From JBFLVQ01 sp040758525 (GTDB taxonomy: Bacteria; Acidobacteriota; Blastocatellia; Chloracidobacteriales; JADJPF01), in assembly GCA_040758525.1 (NCBI GenBank), contig JBFLVQ010000627.1, positions 1 through 5,700 on the forward strand: a DNA stretch of 5,700 nucleotides, written 5' to 3'. How positions within the stretch are numbered: the stretch's first letter is position 1; each line of letters starts with the position of its first letter. A program made the translations under genes and the position numbers. Below, piece by piece: positions 1 to 5,664 of this stretch. A model generated the notes under the pieces. That model did not search any database, had not been told where the DNA came from, and saw only the letters and a program-made list of their open reading frames with translations.

Positions 1-53
1 TTGTGCCAATAGTTAAGCTGCTACTAGATATGGCTCAAATACAAATATTTATT

Positions 54-268
54 CTAATATAGTATGTAGCTAACCAATCCATTGATATCCATTTTTCTAT
101 CTGTAAATCTAAACACATGGATATCATTCCACACCATTAGTTTACTCTGTTTCCTAAAAGCTTAGTCTCCCAATTACCAAATGGTTTCTCAATCACTACC
201 CTCATTGTATACGTATGGCTAATCATTTTGTTGCATTTATAAAACTGTGTTTCCCATATATAACTCAC
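54..268 (-). pseudogene. Possible eroded coding fragment, two frames
   Basis: On the minus strand a 43-codon frame is open from 268 to a TAA at 137-139. It contains protein-like segments such as MRVVIEKPFGNWETKLLGN. A 27-codon frame starting ATG at 135-137 and ending TAG at 54-56 follows in another phase; it includes DIHVFRFTDRK and INGLVSYIL. The two overlap as TAATG, so one frameshift would join them. I do not recognise a family. Frames of this length occur by chance in AT-rich DNA, and there is no start with a ribosome site for the first part. It could be the worn tail of a transposase-like or other gene, or simply noise. Confidence 0.2.
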
Positions 269-483
269 CTATTGTACTGGTAAGGAACAGTTATTGCAAA
301 CTTACAGTATGCTTGGTTTAAATTCAGTAAATTAAATTATCCTAACAAACAGCAGCAGGTTTCTTTGTGTTAGCACTACGTAGCAGTGATTATAATAATG
401 TGGCCATTGTTTCACTCTACTAACCAGATCAACTAGACCTACCCTTCTAGCAGTTCCCCGCTGTTAGGTAAATGCTTATGTAA

Positions 484-600
484 ATCTTCAATCAGATTGG
501 ATCTTTGCAAGATAGCCTGGTTAAAGTATCTCGTCAGCAAGAAACTATAGAAAGATTAATGGATGCTTTCATTGCGAGATCCGAAACATTTTTTAGCTAA
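484..600 (+). pseudogene. Possible 3' end of a decayed gene (helical tail)
   Basis: A 38-codon plus-strand frame runs from just after a TAA at 481-483 to a TAA at 598-600. The encoded peptide has an amphipathic, coiled-coil-like look (QDSLVKVSRQQETIERLMDA, then IARSETFF) with regularly spaced hydrophobic residues and charged residues between, which is unusual for random AT-rich sequence. It has no ATG start, no Shine-Dalgarno sequence, and closely spaced stops upstream, so it is at most the C-terminal end of a gene whose front has been lost or shifted out of frame. It ends 17 bases from the end of another remnant on the opposite strand. The family is not recognised. Confidence 0.3.
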
Positions 601-617
601 TTTCCTACTATTACTGC

Positions 618-797
618 TCAAACTAATTTTTTGCTAAAATTCTGTAAGTTATCTCTCAGTTTACTCAAACTATTTTGATAGTCAGTTTCAACTACTGGGT
701 TACGCTTCACTCTGGCAACAATAGGATACGAATTCCACACAAAAAGATCATGTTGTCAAATAACTTCTTTTATTCCTACTAATACCTCTATTTTCAT
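618..797 (-). pseudogene. Possible gene remnant with internal TGA
   Basis: A minus-strand frame begins at ATG 795-797 (MKIEVLVGIKEVI). It meets a TGA at 756-758 and continues in the same phase for 45 codons to a TGA at 618-620. The second part reads like real protein: HDLFVWNSYPIVARVKRNPV followed by a helical, amphipathic tail (SLSKLRDNLQNFSKKL). Continuity in one phase across a single stop suggests a decayed gene, or the conserved C-terminus of a longer protein whose front is lost. I do not recognise the family. No clear ribosome site precedes the ATG, and a TAG lies two codons upstream. Stop-codon readthrough is possible in principle but has no supporting element here. Confidence 0.33.
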
Positions 798-957
798 AGG
801 TTTCTAGAGAAAAGATCACACTGCTGACTTATTTTCACTTTCCTTCACACATACTCTCTCTTTTATTAAACTCTAGTAGTAGCTACTTTCTTTTGTTCAT
901 TTCCAACTTGTTTTAGCAGTAGACACTATCCATAGGGGAAACATAGCCAAAATCTCT

Positions 958-1764
958 TCAAGATACGGCAATCATGGATATTGAAAAAAATTTCCATACC
1001 TTGCCAGTTTTACTAATTACAACATGATGCCACTCTTCAGCTAGAAGACCTCTATTAATATGTATCTCAACAAGCGCCTTGCTTTTATTACCATTAAATG
1101 CTATCAGGCGTGCTGATGCGTACTTCTGATCATAAGGCTGAATAAAAAATGCATTAGTCAAGACTTGCTTAGCTATATCTTTCTTATCAGGTATCAATCT
1201 TTGTGGGTTGTTAGCTTTCGTTAAATCAATTACTTTCCTAGTGGTTGAGAATGGAGCAAATTCATCTACTCTACTAAATATTTTATCTAAGATAGTACGT
1301 GATCGTGGAGAATCATCAAGGGCTAGAGCATATATATATGACTCTACAAAGTTACCCCATGGCGCAGGTTTACTCAGGTAATTTCGTTCAATATTTTTAT
1401 AATCCCAATCCGTTAATGGTAAAGGAATAGGTCCAGAAACACTATACTGTGATTGTTCACTATACCAACTTATTAATGCTTTCATTCCAGTTTCATTACC
1501 TAGATACCGTATTATTACCTGGGCATTAAGGCTTACTTCCGGTTGTGGATCGTAGAGAGCTTGAATAAGCTTATGAATATTATCCTCTCCAATTTTGAAC
1601 AAAATTGCCAATTTATCATCATCACTGAGAGGATTCCGCATTTCGGCTAGTAACTCACGGATATTTTGATCTCTGTTAAAATCGCGAGCCGAAGACGGAG
1701 ACACATAACCAAAGAAAATCATCACAAAGATAGTCAAGATTACTTTAAAGCTATTTTTATTCAT
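958..1764 (-). CDS. Exported HEAT-repeat-like protein, candidate immunity or accessory protein of the RHS toxin
   Basis: This encodes 268 residues when started at ATG 1764. I prefer that start because GAGGTG lies six bases upstream, whereas the longer frame from TTG 1776 would include the ribosome site. Residues 1-26 form a typical signal peptide: a lysine-containing start (MNKNSFK), a hydrophobic core around ILTIFVMIFFGYV, and a signal-peptidase I type site after SPSSA. There is no lipobox cysteine. Residues about 33-100 look like one or two HEAT-type helical pairs (IRELLAEM, LAILFKIGEDNIHKLIQAL, then PEVSLNAQVIIRYLG). The middle (about 105-200) is unassigned and rich in aromatic residues and proline. 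The last 60 residues look strand-rich (ALVEIHIN, EEWHHVVIS, KVWKFFSIS). It lies downstream of the toxin-bearing RHS gene on the same strand, 195 bases away, and has similar low GC. The family cannot be named. A role in toxin immunity is inferred from position only; an unrelated envelope protein is equally possible. Confidence 0.8.
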   Translation of the reverse strand: MNKNSFKVILTIFVMIFFGYVSPSSARDFNRDQNIRELLAEMRNPLSDDDKLAILFKIGEDNIHKLIQALYDPQPEVSLNAQVIIRYLGNETGMKALISWYSEQSQYSVSGPIPLPLTDWDYKNIERNYLSKPAPWGNFVESYIYALALDDSPRSRTILDKIFSRVDEFAPFSTTRKVIDLTKANNPQRLIPDKKDIAKQVLTNAFFIQPYDQKYASARLIAFNGNKSKALVEIHINRGLLAEEWHHVVISKTGKVWKFFSISMIAVS

Positions 1765-1768
1765 CAGG

Positions 1769-1774
1769 CACCTC
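1769..1774 (-). promoter_or_regulatory. Ribosome binding site that fixes the start of the HEAT-like gene
   Basis: The minus strand reads GAGGTG here, with six bases between the GAGG core and ATG 1764. It lies inside the frame that would start at TTG 1776, so it supports the ATG as the true start. Confidence 0.65.
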
Positions 1775-1795
1775 AACAGACGGCAATTTTTCCAA

Positions 1796-1823
1796 ATGAT
1801 ACTGAGAATGTCTTAATTATCAA
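1796..1823 (-). promoter_or_regulatory. Predicted sigma70-type promoter for the HEAT-like gene
   Basis: On the minus strand TTGATA (1818-1823) is followed after 16 bases by TATCAT (1796-1801). Each hexamer matches the consensus at five of six positions. Transcription would start near 1789, giving a leader of about 25 bases that holds the GAGGTG ribosome site. This suggests the downstream gene can be expressed independently of the RHS transcript, as is common for immunity genes. The surrounding DNA is AT-rich, so a chance match cannot be excluded. Confidence 0.45.
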
Positions 1824-1828
1824 GAATG

Positions 1829-1855
1829 AGCCATTTCGCAATTAAACGAATGGCT
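1829..1855. terminator. Hairpin between the RHS gene and the HEAT-like gene
   Basis: AGCCATT (1829-1835) pairs with AATGGCT (1849-1855). A one-base bulge is followed by a CG/CG extension, and the loop is about eight bases. It lies some 105 bases past the RHS stop codon and just upstream of the predicted -35 box. No T tract follows it on the minus strand, so it is a poor rho-independent terminator. It may be an attenuating stem, an RNA 3'-end-protecting stem, or an operator-like inverted repeat for the adjacent promoter. Confidence 0.35.
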
Positions 1856-1942
1856 GATAAATAAGCAATCTCAAGCATAATACACTAACAGTGAACTTAC
1901 GCAGGTCTAATGTTTATAAATTAACATTTAAGTCCTTTCTCC

Positions 1943-1978
1943 ACCACATCATTTAGTCTTTATTGAACCACATCATTT
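1943..1978 (-). repeat. 12-base direct repeat flanking the RHS stop codon
   Basis: The 12 bases ACCACATCATTT (plus strand) occur at 1943-1954 and again at 1967-1978, a 24-base period. The second copy encodes part of the last residues (NDVV) of the RHS protein, and the first lies just past the TAA. It looks like a small tandem duplication, or a trace of recombination, at the 3' end of the toxin tip. Confidence 0.6.
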
Positions 1979-4900
1979 TTCCAGCGTAATATTTTATCAC
2001 CAAACCTAGCCTGGGATTCATATCCATTTGAGTAGTAAACATAATTACTACGCTCAGGTAGGCCCAACTGTCGTCGTATTGGATTTACAAATATTGTCTC
2101 AACGGGTCCTGGGAAATCAGAAAAATTAGGACGATCCGAGCCAGACTGAAAATCATCACCTGGATGAAGTATATGAGCAGCTTCATGAAATGTTGCTAAA
2201 CCAATGCTAAAGGATTCTATTGCTTCTGGATCTCCTTCTAAATAGAAAAAATCTCTATAGTCATATTGTATTCTGTAATCAATACGTATAAGATTACCAC
2301 CGGTATCATACACTGGATTTTCCTGTCTAAAGGCTCTAGCAAACGGAAATGTGCGGTCACCATCGGAATTTTCTAAATATATTCTGATATCGGTCCTATT
2401 AACAAGTCCAAGAAGTTGATCACGCGCCTTATCTGACCCTCCATTAATTCCTAATGATGGATCAATCACGAGTATTCCATTGCTATCAAAATATATACTT
2501 TCGAAACCGGTGATATCTTTAAGATCTTTAACCAGCACTAACCTTTCAAATTCATTAAGCCTAGCACCAGAAACTTCCTTACCCAAAGGATCTATATACT
2601 TTAGTGGATTATTACGTACATAGACATAAAGATTCCAGCTTGCCGGATCAAGTATATGAGTGTCGTTCAAGAAATCATCCGGTGACATGAATCTACCCAA
2701 ACCTGAGCCGAAATATCTGGCCTGAGCATAATCCAGACTAGTCTCATCATCTCTTTCATACCCAGCATAGACCTGCCTCAACCGATCATTATCGTTATAA
2801 CCCTGTTCGCTGGTTCTGTTACCAATACCTGCCGAAATCTCTTCACCAAATGGCAGGAAATCGTGCCTGCTGATTACTGCACCACTTCTATCAGTAACAA
2901 TGAAAGCTGAACCAAGATGATTAGCAGTAATGTAACTAACAACATTTGCTTCTGGAGAAGTAGGAGAGCTTACTCCTGCTGGCAGTGTCTTAGACCTTGC
3001 TACATTAGAGTATGTTGAGCCAAAACTACCCTGTGTCGCTTTCACTCGATAGAAGTAGGTAGTGTTAGCATTCAATCCAGCACTTACATAGTTGACTGTA
3101 TTGGCTGGCAATGTCGCAATCACTGTGAATGGACCTGTGCTGGCATTACCTCGCTCGACAACAAAGTTCCTCTCATCGCTGGAATTATCTCTCCAATTCA
3201 GCTCTATCGAGCTGTCACTCAAAGTCATGGCTGAGAGCGAAGATGGAGCATTAGGCGCTCTACCTGATGGTGTTGTTAGCGTAATGGTGTTAGAAGCACC
3301 TTCACCAGCAACATTGTTGGATTTCACTCGATAGCTGTAGGATGTTGATGCTGTAACTGTAGTATCTGAGTAGCTGGTTGCATTCATTCCCAAGCTAGCT
3401 AGTACAGCAAATCCTCCACCTCCAATGGCTCGCTCAATAACATAGCTAGACTCATTGCTGGCATTATCGGTCCAGGCCAGATTCACCTGTGTGGCAGTGG
3501 TCTGTCCTACTACATGTAGATTGGTAGGCGCGGCTGGTGCAGTTGGTACTACCACAGTTGCAGTACTGGAATAGAGCAGAGTGGGATTAGCAGCATTCTT
3601 TACTGCTACTCGATAAGTGTAGGTGTTGGCACTGATTCCATTGCTATCTTGATGCGTGACAGTGATGTTGCTGCCACCATTGCCACCTAATGTTGCCACT
3701 ACACTGTAGCTGGAGGGATTTGTACCTATTCCTCTCTCTATGACAAAGTTAGACTCATTGTTGGCATTGTCGGTCCAGGTGAGCTTGACTACAGCTCCAC
3801 TGATTGCAGTAGCAAGTAGATTACTAGGCACTGCTGGCGCTGGTCCAGGCTTAACGACTGTAGCAGTGTTGGAAGGAGCTGACTGTGTGCCGTCCTGTGC
3901 TGCCTGTGCAGTTAGATAGTAGCTGTACTGCAGTCCTGCCGCTGTCTGTGTATCAGCATAGCTCCTCGCTGTGCCTGTAACACTGGCATGGAAAACAAAT
4001 CCTCCACAGAACCCATCACACTCTACCTTACGGAAGATAGAGAAGCTTCCTACATTATTGCCATCGTGAGACCAGGCCAGACTTATCGGTGAAGCAGCAT
4101 CAGGGGCTGTTGCTGTCAGGTTAGTAGGAGCAGAAGGTGGAGCACCTGCTGGTGTTGTTACTACTGCTATGTTGGAATAGTCAGACTCTCCAAATGTAGT
4201 ATGGAATGCCTTTACTCGATAGCTGTACTGAGTGGTAGCCAGTACTGTTGTATCGGTGTGACTGAGTGTGTCTGCAGGTAATGTTGCTATTACTGCAAAT
4301 GCACCGACACCCTGTGCTCGCTCTACAATAAACCCTGTCTCATCTGGAGAGTTATGCTGCCAGCTCAGGTTTACAGTGGTGGAGTTCTGTGCATTAGCAA
4401 TCAGATTGATAGGGGCTGGCGGCGCTTGCCCAGACGGTGTATTCACTGACAACTCATTAGAGTAGTCAGAGCTAATCGTACCGTTGACGGCTTTGACTCG
4501 GTAGAGATAGCTCTTGGCTGCCTGCACAGTAGTGTCAGAATAAGTAGTAGTGCCTGCTGCCAGATTTGCTATCACTGCAAATGTGCCAATTCCTTCCTTA
4601 CGCTCAACAACAAATCCAGTCTCATTGTTGGAGTTATCTTTCCATTTGATATTGACTTGACTAATGGTAGGTGTGCCATTCAACTGCAACTCTGATGGAG
4701 CAGCAGGCTGTGCTGGTGCAGGCGTGCTCACCGTTACCTCATTGGAGAAGGCTGAATCTCCTACTCCATTGCGTGCTTTCACTCGATAGTTGTAGGTCTG
4801 AGAAGCAGCTACAGTGGTGTCAAGGTGTACAGTGGTGTTGGCAGGCAGTTCTACTAAATCCATATAGCTGCCATCCACAACACGACGCTGTAAGACAAAG

Positions 4901-5664
4901 CTGGTCTCATTGGAGGACTTATCCTGCCAGTTCAACCTCACCTGTGAGGATGTAATGTCTGAAGCAACCAGATTCTCTGGTGGGGTAGGTGGCTCTCCTC
5001 CTCCTGGGCTGGTGACATTAAAGGTCAAGCCATTAGATCCTCCATTAGGTGTTATTACAGTAACAATTCTGGCATCATTGGGGGCAAGTGTGGCATCAGC
5101 AATCGACACTGTGGCAGTGACTTTAGCCTCTGTACTGCTGACATTGGATACAGTAATGCCTGTTGGTGGTGAGAACTCTACTGCAGTAGCACCAGCCAGG
5201 TTTGTTCCATCAATCGTCAATGTAAAAGTTGTCCCTTGTGCTGCTGATGATGGTGTCAACTGTGTGAGCACAATATCCAAAATAGGTAATGGTTCTACTG
5301 TGAATGCCAGCGCTCCACCTTTGTAGAAATACTCTTTGCTAGGTTGCAATGGCGATGCTGAAGTGGTGTACTCAGCAATCAACTTACCACCAGCATCATA
5401 GACCATTCGTCGTACAGTACTGCCTGTCTCAACCTTTACTCTTCTACCATCCCCATCATAATAGTATTTGCCTACCTCTACACTGGTGTTCTGTAATGCT
5501 CTTGTCATCTTATTCTCACCATCATACTCATAGACTGAGGTGAGATTAGCATCATTCTTTATATTGCCATTTCCATCATAAATGGTATGAAAAGAGAGAG
5601 CAAGTAGCGAAGCGTTACCATAGTCTAGGAGGATGAGAGTAGCGCAGGGAAAGTGCACAACCAA
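1960..5664 (-). CDS. RHS-repeat protein with IPT-like and seven FN3 domains and a C-terminal zinc-metalloprotease-like toxin domain; 5' end disrupted
   Basis: The open frame covers 1234 residues from TTG 5664 to TAA 1960. Residues 1 to about 27 do not look like RHS protein and there is no ribosome site, so the true gene must begin upstream and is broken here. Recognisable parts in order are: YD repeats 28-120 (IYDGNGNI, YYYDGDGRRVK, EYFYKGGALA); an IPT/TIG-like Ig fold about 127-217 (LTPSSAAQGTTF); seven FN3 modules about 226-895; RHS core 906-1028 (ANHLGS, FLPFGE, LDYAQARYF, GRFMSP, NPLKYIDPLG); and a variable C-terminal domain 1031-1234 with HEAAH at 1160-1164. In this family the YD repeats form a hollow shell around the C-terminal toxin, which is released after cleavage near the conserved DPxG end. 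Such proteins act in contact-dependent competition. Secretion signals would be in the missing N-terminus. The protein is probably an interrupted 3' fragment, but the core and tip are intact in frame with no internal stop, so the damage is recent or this part is still selected. Confidence 0.9.
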   Translation of the reverse strand: MVVHFPCATLILLDYGNASLLALSFHTIYDGNGNIKNDANLTSVYEYDGENKMTRALQNTSVEVGKYYYDGDGRRVKVETGSTVRRMVYDAGGKLIAEYTTSASPLQPSKEYFYKGGALAFTVEPLPILDIVLTQLTPSSAAQGTTFTLTIDGTNLAGATAVEFSPPTGITVSNVSSTEAKVTATVSIADATLAPNDARIVTVITPNGGSNGLTFNVTSPGGGEPPTPPENLVASDITSSQVRLNWQDKSSNETSFVLQRRVVDGSYMDLVELPANTTVHLDTTVAASQTYNYRVKARNGVGDSAFSNEVTVSTPAPAQPAAPSELQLNGTPTISQVNIKWKDNSNNETGFVVERKEGIGTFAVIANLAAGTTTYSDTTVQAAKSYLYRVKAVNGTISSDYSNELSVNTPSGQAPPAPINLIANAQNSTTVNLSWQHNSPDETGFIVERAQGVGAFAVIATLPADTLSHTDTTVLATTQYSYRVKAFHTTFGESDYSNIAVVTTPAGAPPSAPTNLTATAPDAASPISLAWSHDGNNVGSFSIFRKVECDGFCGGFVFHASVTGTARSYADTQTAAGLQYSYYLTAQAAQDGTQSAPSNTATVVKPGPAPAVPSNLLATAISGAVVKLTWTDNANNESNFVIERGIGTNPSSYSVVATLGGNGGSNITVTHQDSNGISANTYTYRVAVKNAANPTLLYSSTATVVVPTAPAAPTNLHVVGQTTATQVNLAWTDNASNESSYVIERAIGGGGFAVLASLGMNATSYSDTTVTASTSYSYRVKSNNVAGEGASNTITLTTPSGRAPNAPSSLSAMTLSDSSIELNWRDNSSDERNFVVERGNASTGPFTVIATLPANTVNYVSAGLNANTTYFYRVKATQGSFGSTYSNVARSKTLPAGVSSPTSPEANVVSYITANHLGSAFIVTDRSGAVISRHDFLPFGEEISAGIGNRTSEQGYNDNDRLRQVYAGYERDDETSLDYAQARYFGSGLGRFMSPDDFLNDTHILDPASWNLYVYVRNNPLKYIDPLGKEVSGARLNEFERLVLVKDLKDITGFESIYFDSNGILVIDPSLGINGGSDKARDQLLGLVNRTDIRIYLENSDGDRTFPFARAFRQENPVYDTGGNLIRIDYRIQYDYRDFFYLEGDPEAIESFSIGLATFHEAAHILHPGDDFQSGSDRPNFSDFPGPVETIFVNPIRRQLGLPERSNYVYYSNGYESQARFGDKILRWKNDVVQ
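1963..2574 (-). other. C-terminal toxin tip, HExxH zinc-peptidase domain resembling M91/NleD-like effectors
   Basis: Residues 1031-1234 follow directly after the DPLG end of the RHS core, the usual place of the exchangeable toxin. HEAAH at 1160-1164 in the context GLATFHEAAHILHPG fits the zinc-binding helix of zincins: H1160 and H1164 as ligands and E1161 as the catalytic base. E1189 in PGPVETIFVN, 25 residues on, is a good third ligand. N1194, R1197, R1205 and Y1208 (VNPIRRQLGLPER, then NY) recall the E..xxN..R..xGxxxR..Y tail of M91-type effector peptidases found at the end of RHS proteins. Upstream of HEAAH the domain is mixed alpha/beta with no further motif. A protease that cleaves a target-cell protein is the likely activity; the substrate is unknown. 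The family assignment is from memory of motifs, not a search. Confidence 0.72.
2581..2949 (-). other. RHS repeat-associated core domain
   Basis: Residues 906-1028 hold the hallmark core signature. It opens with a strand of the Y..xNHLGS type followed by TDRSG and FLPFGE. LDYAQARYF then leads into the GRFMSPDD turn, and the domain closes with WNLYVYVRNNPLKYIDPLG. The final DPLG is the conserved point at which related proteins cleave off the toxin tip. The domain is full length, and the motifs needed for shell closure are present. The usual HTDHLGS is ITANHLGS here, a mild variant. Confidence 0.9.
2980..4989 (-). repeat. Array of seven fibronectin type III modules
   Basis: Seven modules of about 90-98 residues lie at protein residues about 226-316, 320-411, 414-505, 509-606, 609-707, 711-799 and 804-895. 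Each opens with P..P.NL or a close variant. The core tryptophans are W246, W341, W435, W531, W630, W731 and W824. Six modules continue with a W.D/HNSxxE-type segment and F/YVxxR, and carry Y.YRV near the end; module 4 lacks the DNSxxE segment and YRV. The DNA is also repetitive: ACTCGATAG or a near match, encoding part of YRVK, recurs at about 3044, 3326, 3608, 4214, 4496 and 4781. The modules are likely stiff spacers or adhesive arms exposed on the outside of the RHS shell. Their similarity points to expansion by internal duplication. Confidence 0.88.
5014..5286 (-). other. IPT/TIG-like immunoglobulin-fold domain
   Basis: Residues about 127-217 begin ILDIVLTQLTPSSAAQGTTF and continue with alternating strands (FTLTIDGTNLAGA, VEFSPPTGITV, KVTATVSIADA, RIVTVITPNGGSN). 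The 'P..A.QGT..T..I.GTNL' start and the 'VTVITPNGGSN...F.V' end are typical of IPT/TIG folds in bacterial surface proteins. It sits between the last YD repeat and the first FN3 module, joined to the latter by the flexible linker TSPGGGEPPTPP. It is probably a structural or adhesive spacer with no catalytic role. Confidence 0.7.
5305..5583 (-). other. YD-repeat segment, the last repeats of the RHS shell
   Basis: Residues 28-120 hold YD-type strands: IYDGNGNIKND, VYEYDGENKM, YYYDGDGRRVK, MVYDAGGKLIAEY, and EYFYKGGALAF. In intact RHS proteins these are preceded by many more repeats and followed within a few residues by the Y..TDHLGS strand of the core. Here the front repeats are missing and the core follows only after 785 residues. 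Confidence 0.85.

Larger units (their letters stand above)
1..957. other. AT-rich gene-poor region with possible decayed gene ends
   Basis: No open frame in this stretch is long enough, or has a convincing start and ribosome site, to be called an intact gene. The sequence is clearly AT-rich compared with the RHS gene. I see no tRNA, no CRISPR array, no insertion-sequence ends and no convincing rho-independent terminator. Three short open stretches have protein-like composition and are listed separately as possible remnants. The part nearest the HEAT-like gene (about 800-957), which would be its 3' flank, shows only short T-rich runs and a 10-base palindrome at 878-887, and I see no function in it. 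Confidence 0.6.

Noticed and set aside
376..383. CTACGTAG palindrome, and AGTAGCTACT at 878-887
   Set aside because: They are short, isolated palindromes with no gene or promoter next to them, and are expected by chance.
618..797. Selenocysteine or stop-readthrough gene at the internal TGA (756-758)
   Set aside because: No selenocysteine insertion-type hairpin is evident after the TGA and there is no good start signal. Decay is simpler.
1765..1776. TTG 1776 as the start of the HEAT-like gene
   Set aside because: The four extra residues would place the ribosome site inside the coding region, and the ATG at 1764 has ideal spacing to GAGG.
1909..1928. AATGTT/AACATT stem near the RHS stop as a terminator
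   Set aside because: Six AT-rich pairs with an eight-base loop and no T tract are too weak to support a call.
3092..5543. Several plus-strand open frames of 64-138 codons opposite the RHS gene
   Set aside because: They are shadows of the minus-strand FN3 and IPT coding sequence. They lack ribosome sites, and their composition follows the antisense of the repeats.
5584..5664. TTG at 5664 as the true RHS start
   Set aside because: There is no Shine-Dalgarno sequence, the first 27 residues do not match RHS protein, and the frame opens directly after a TAG. It is more likely read-in from the foreign side of the junction.
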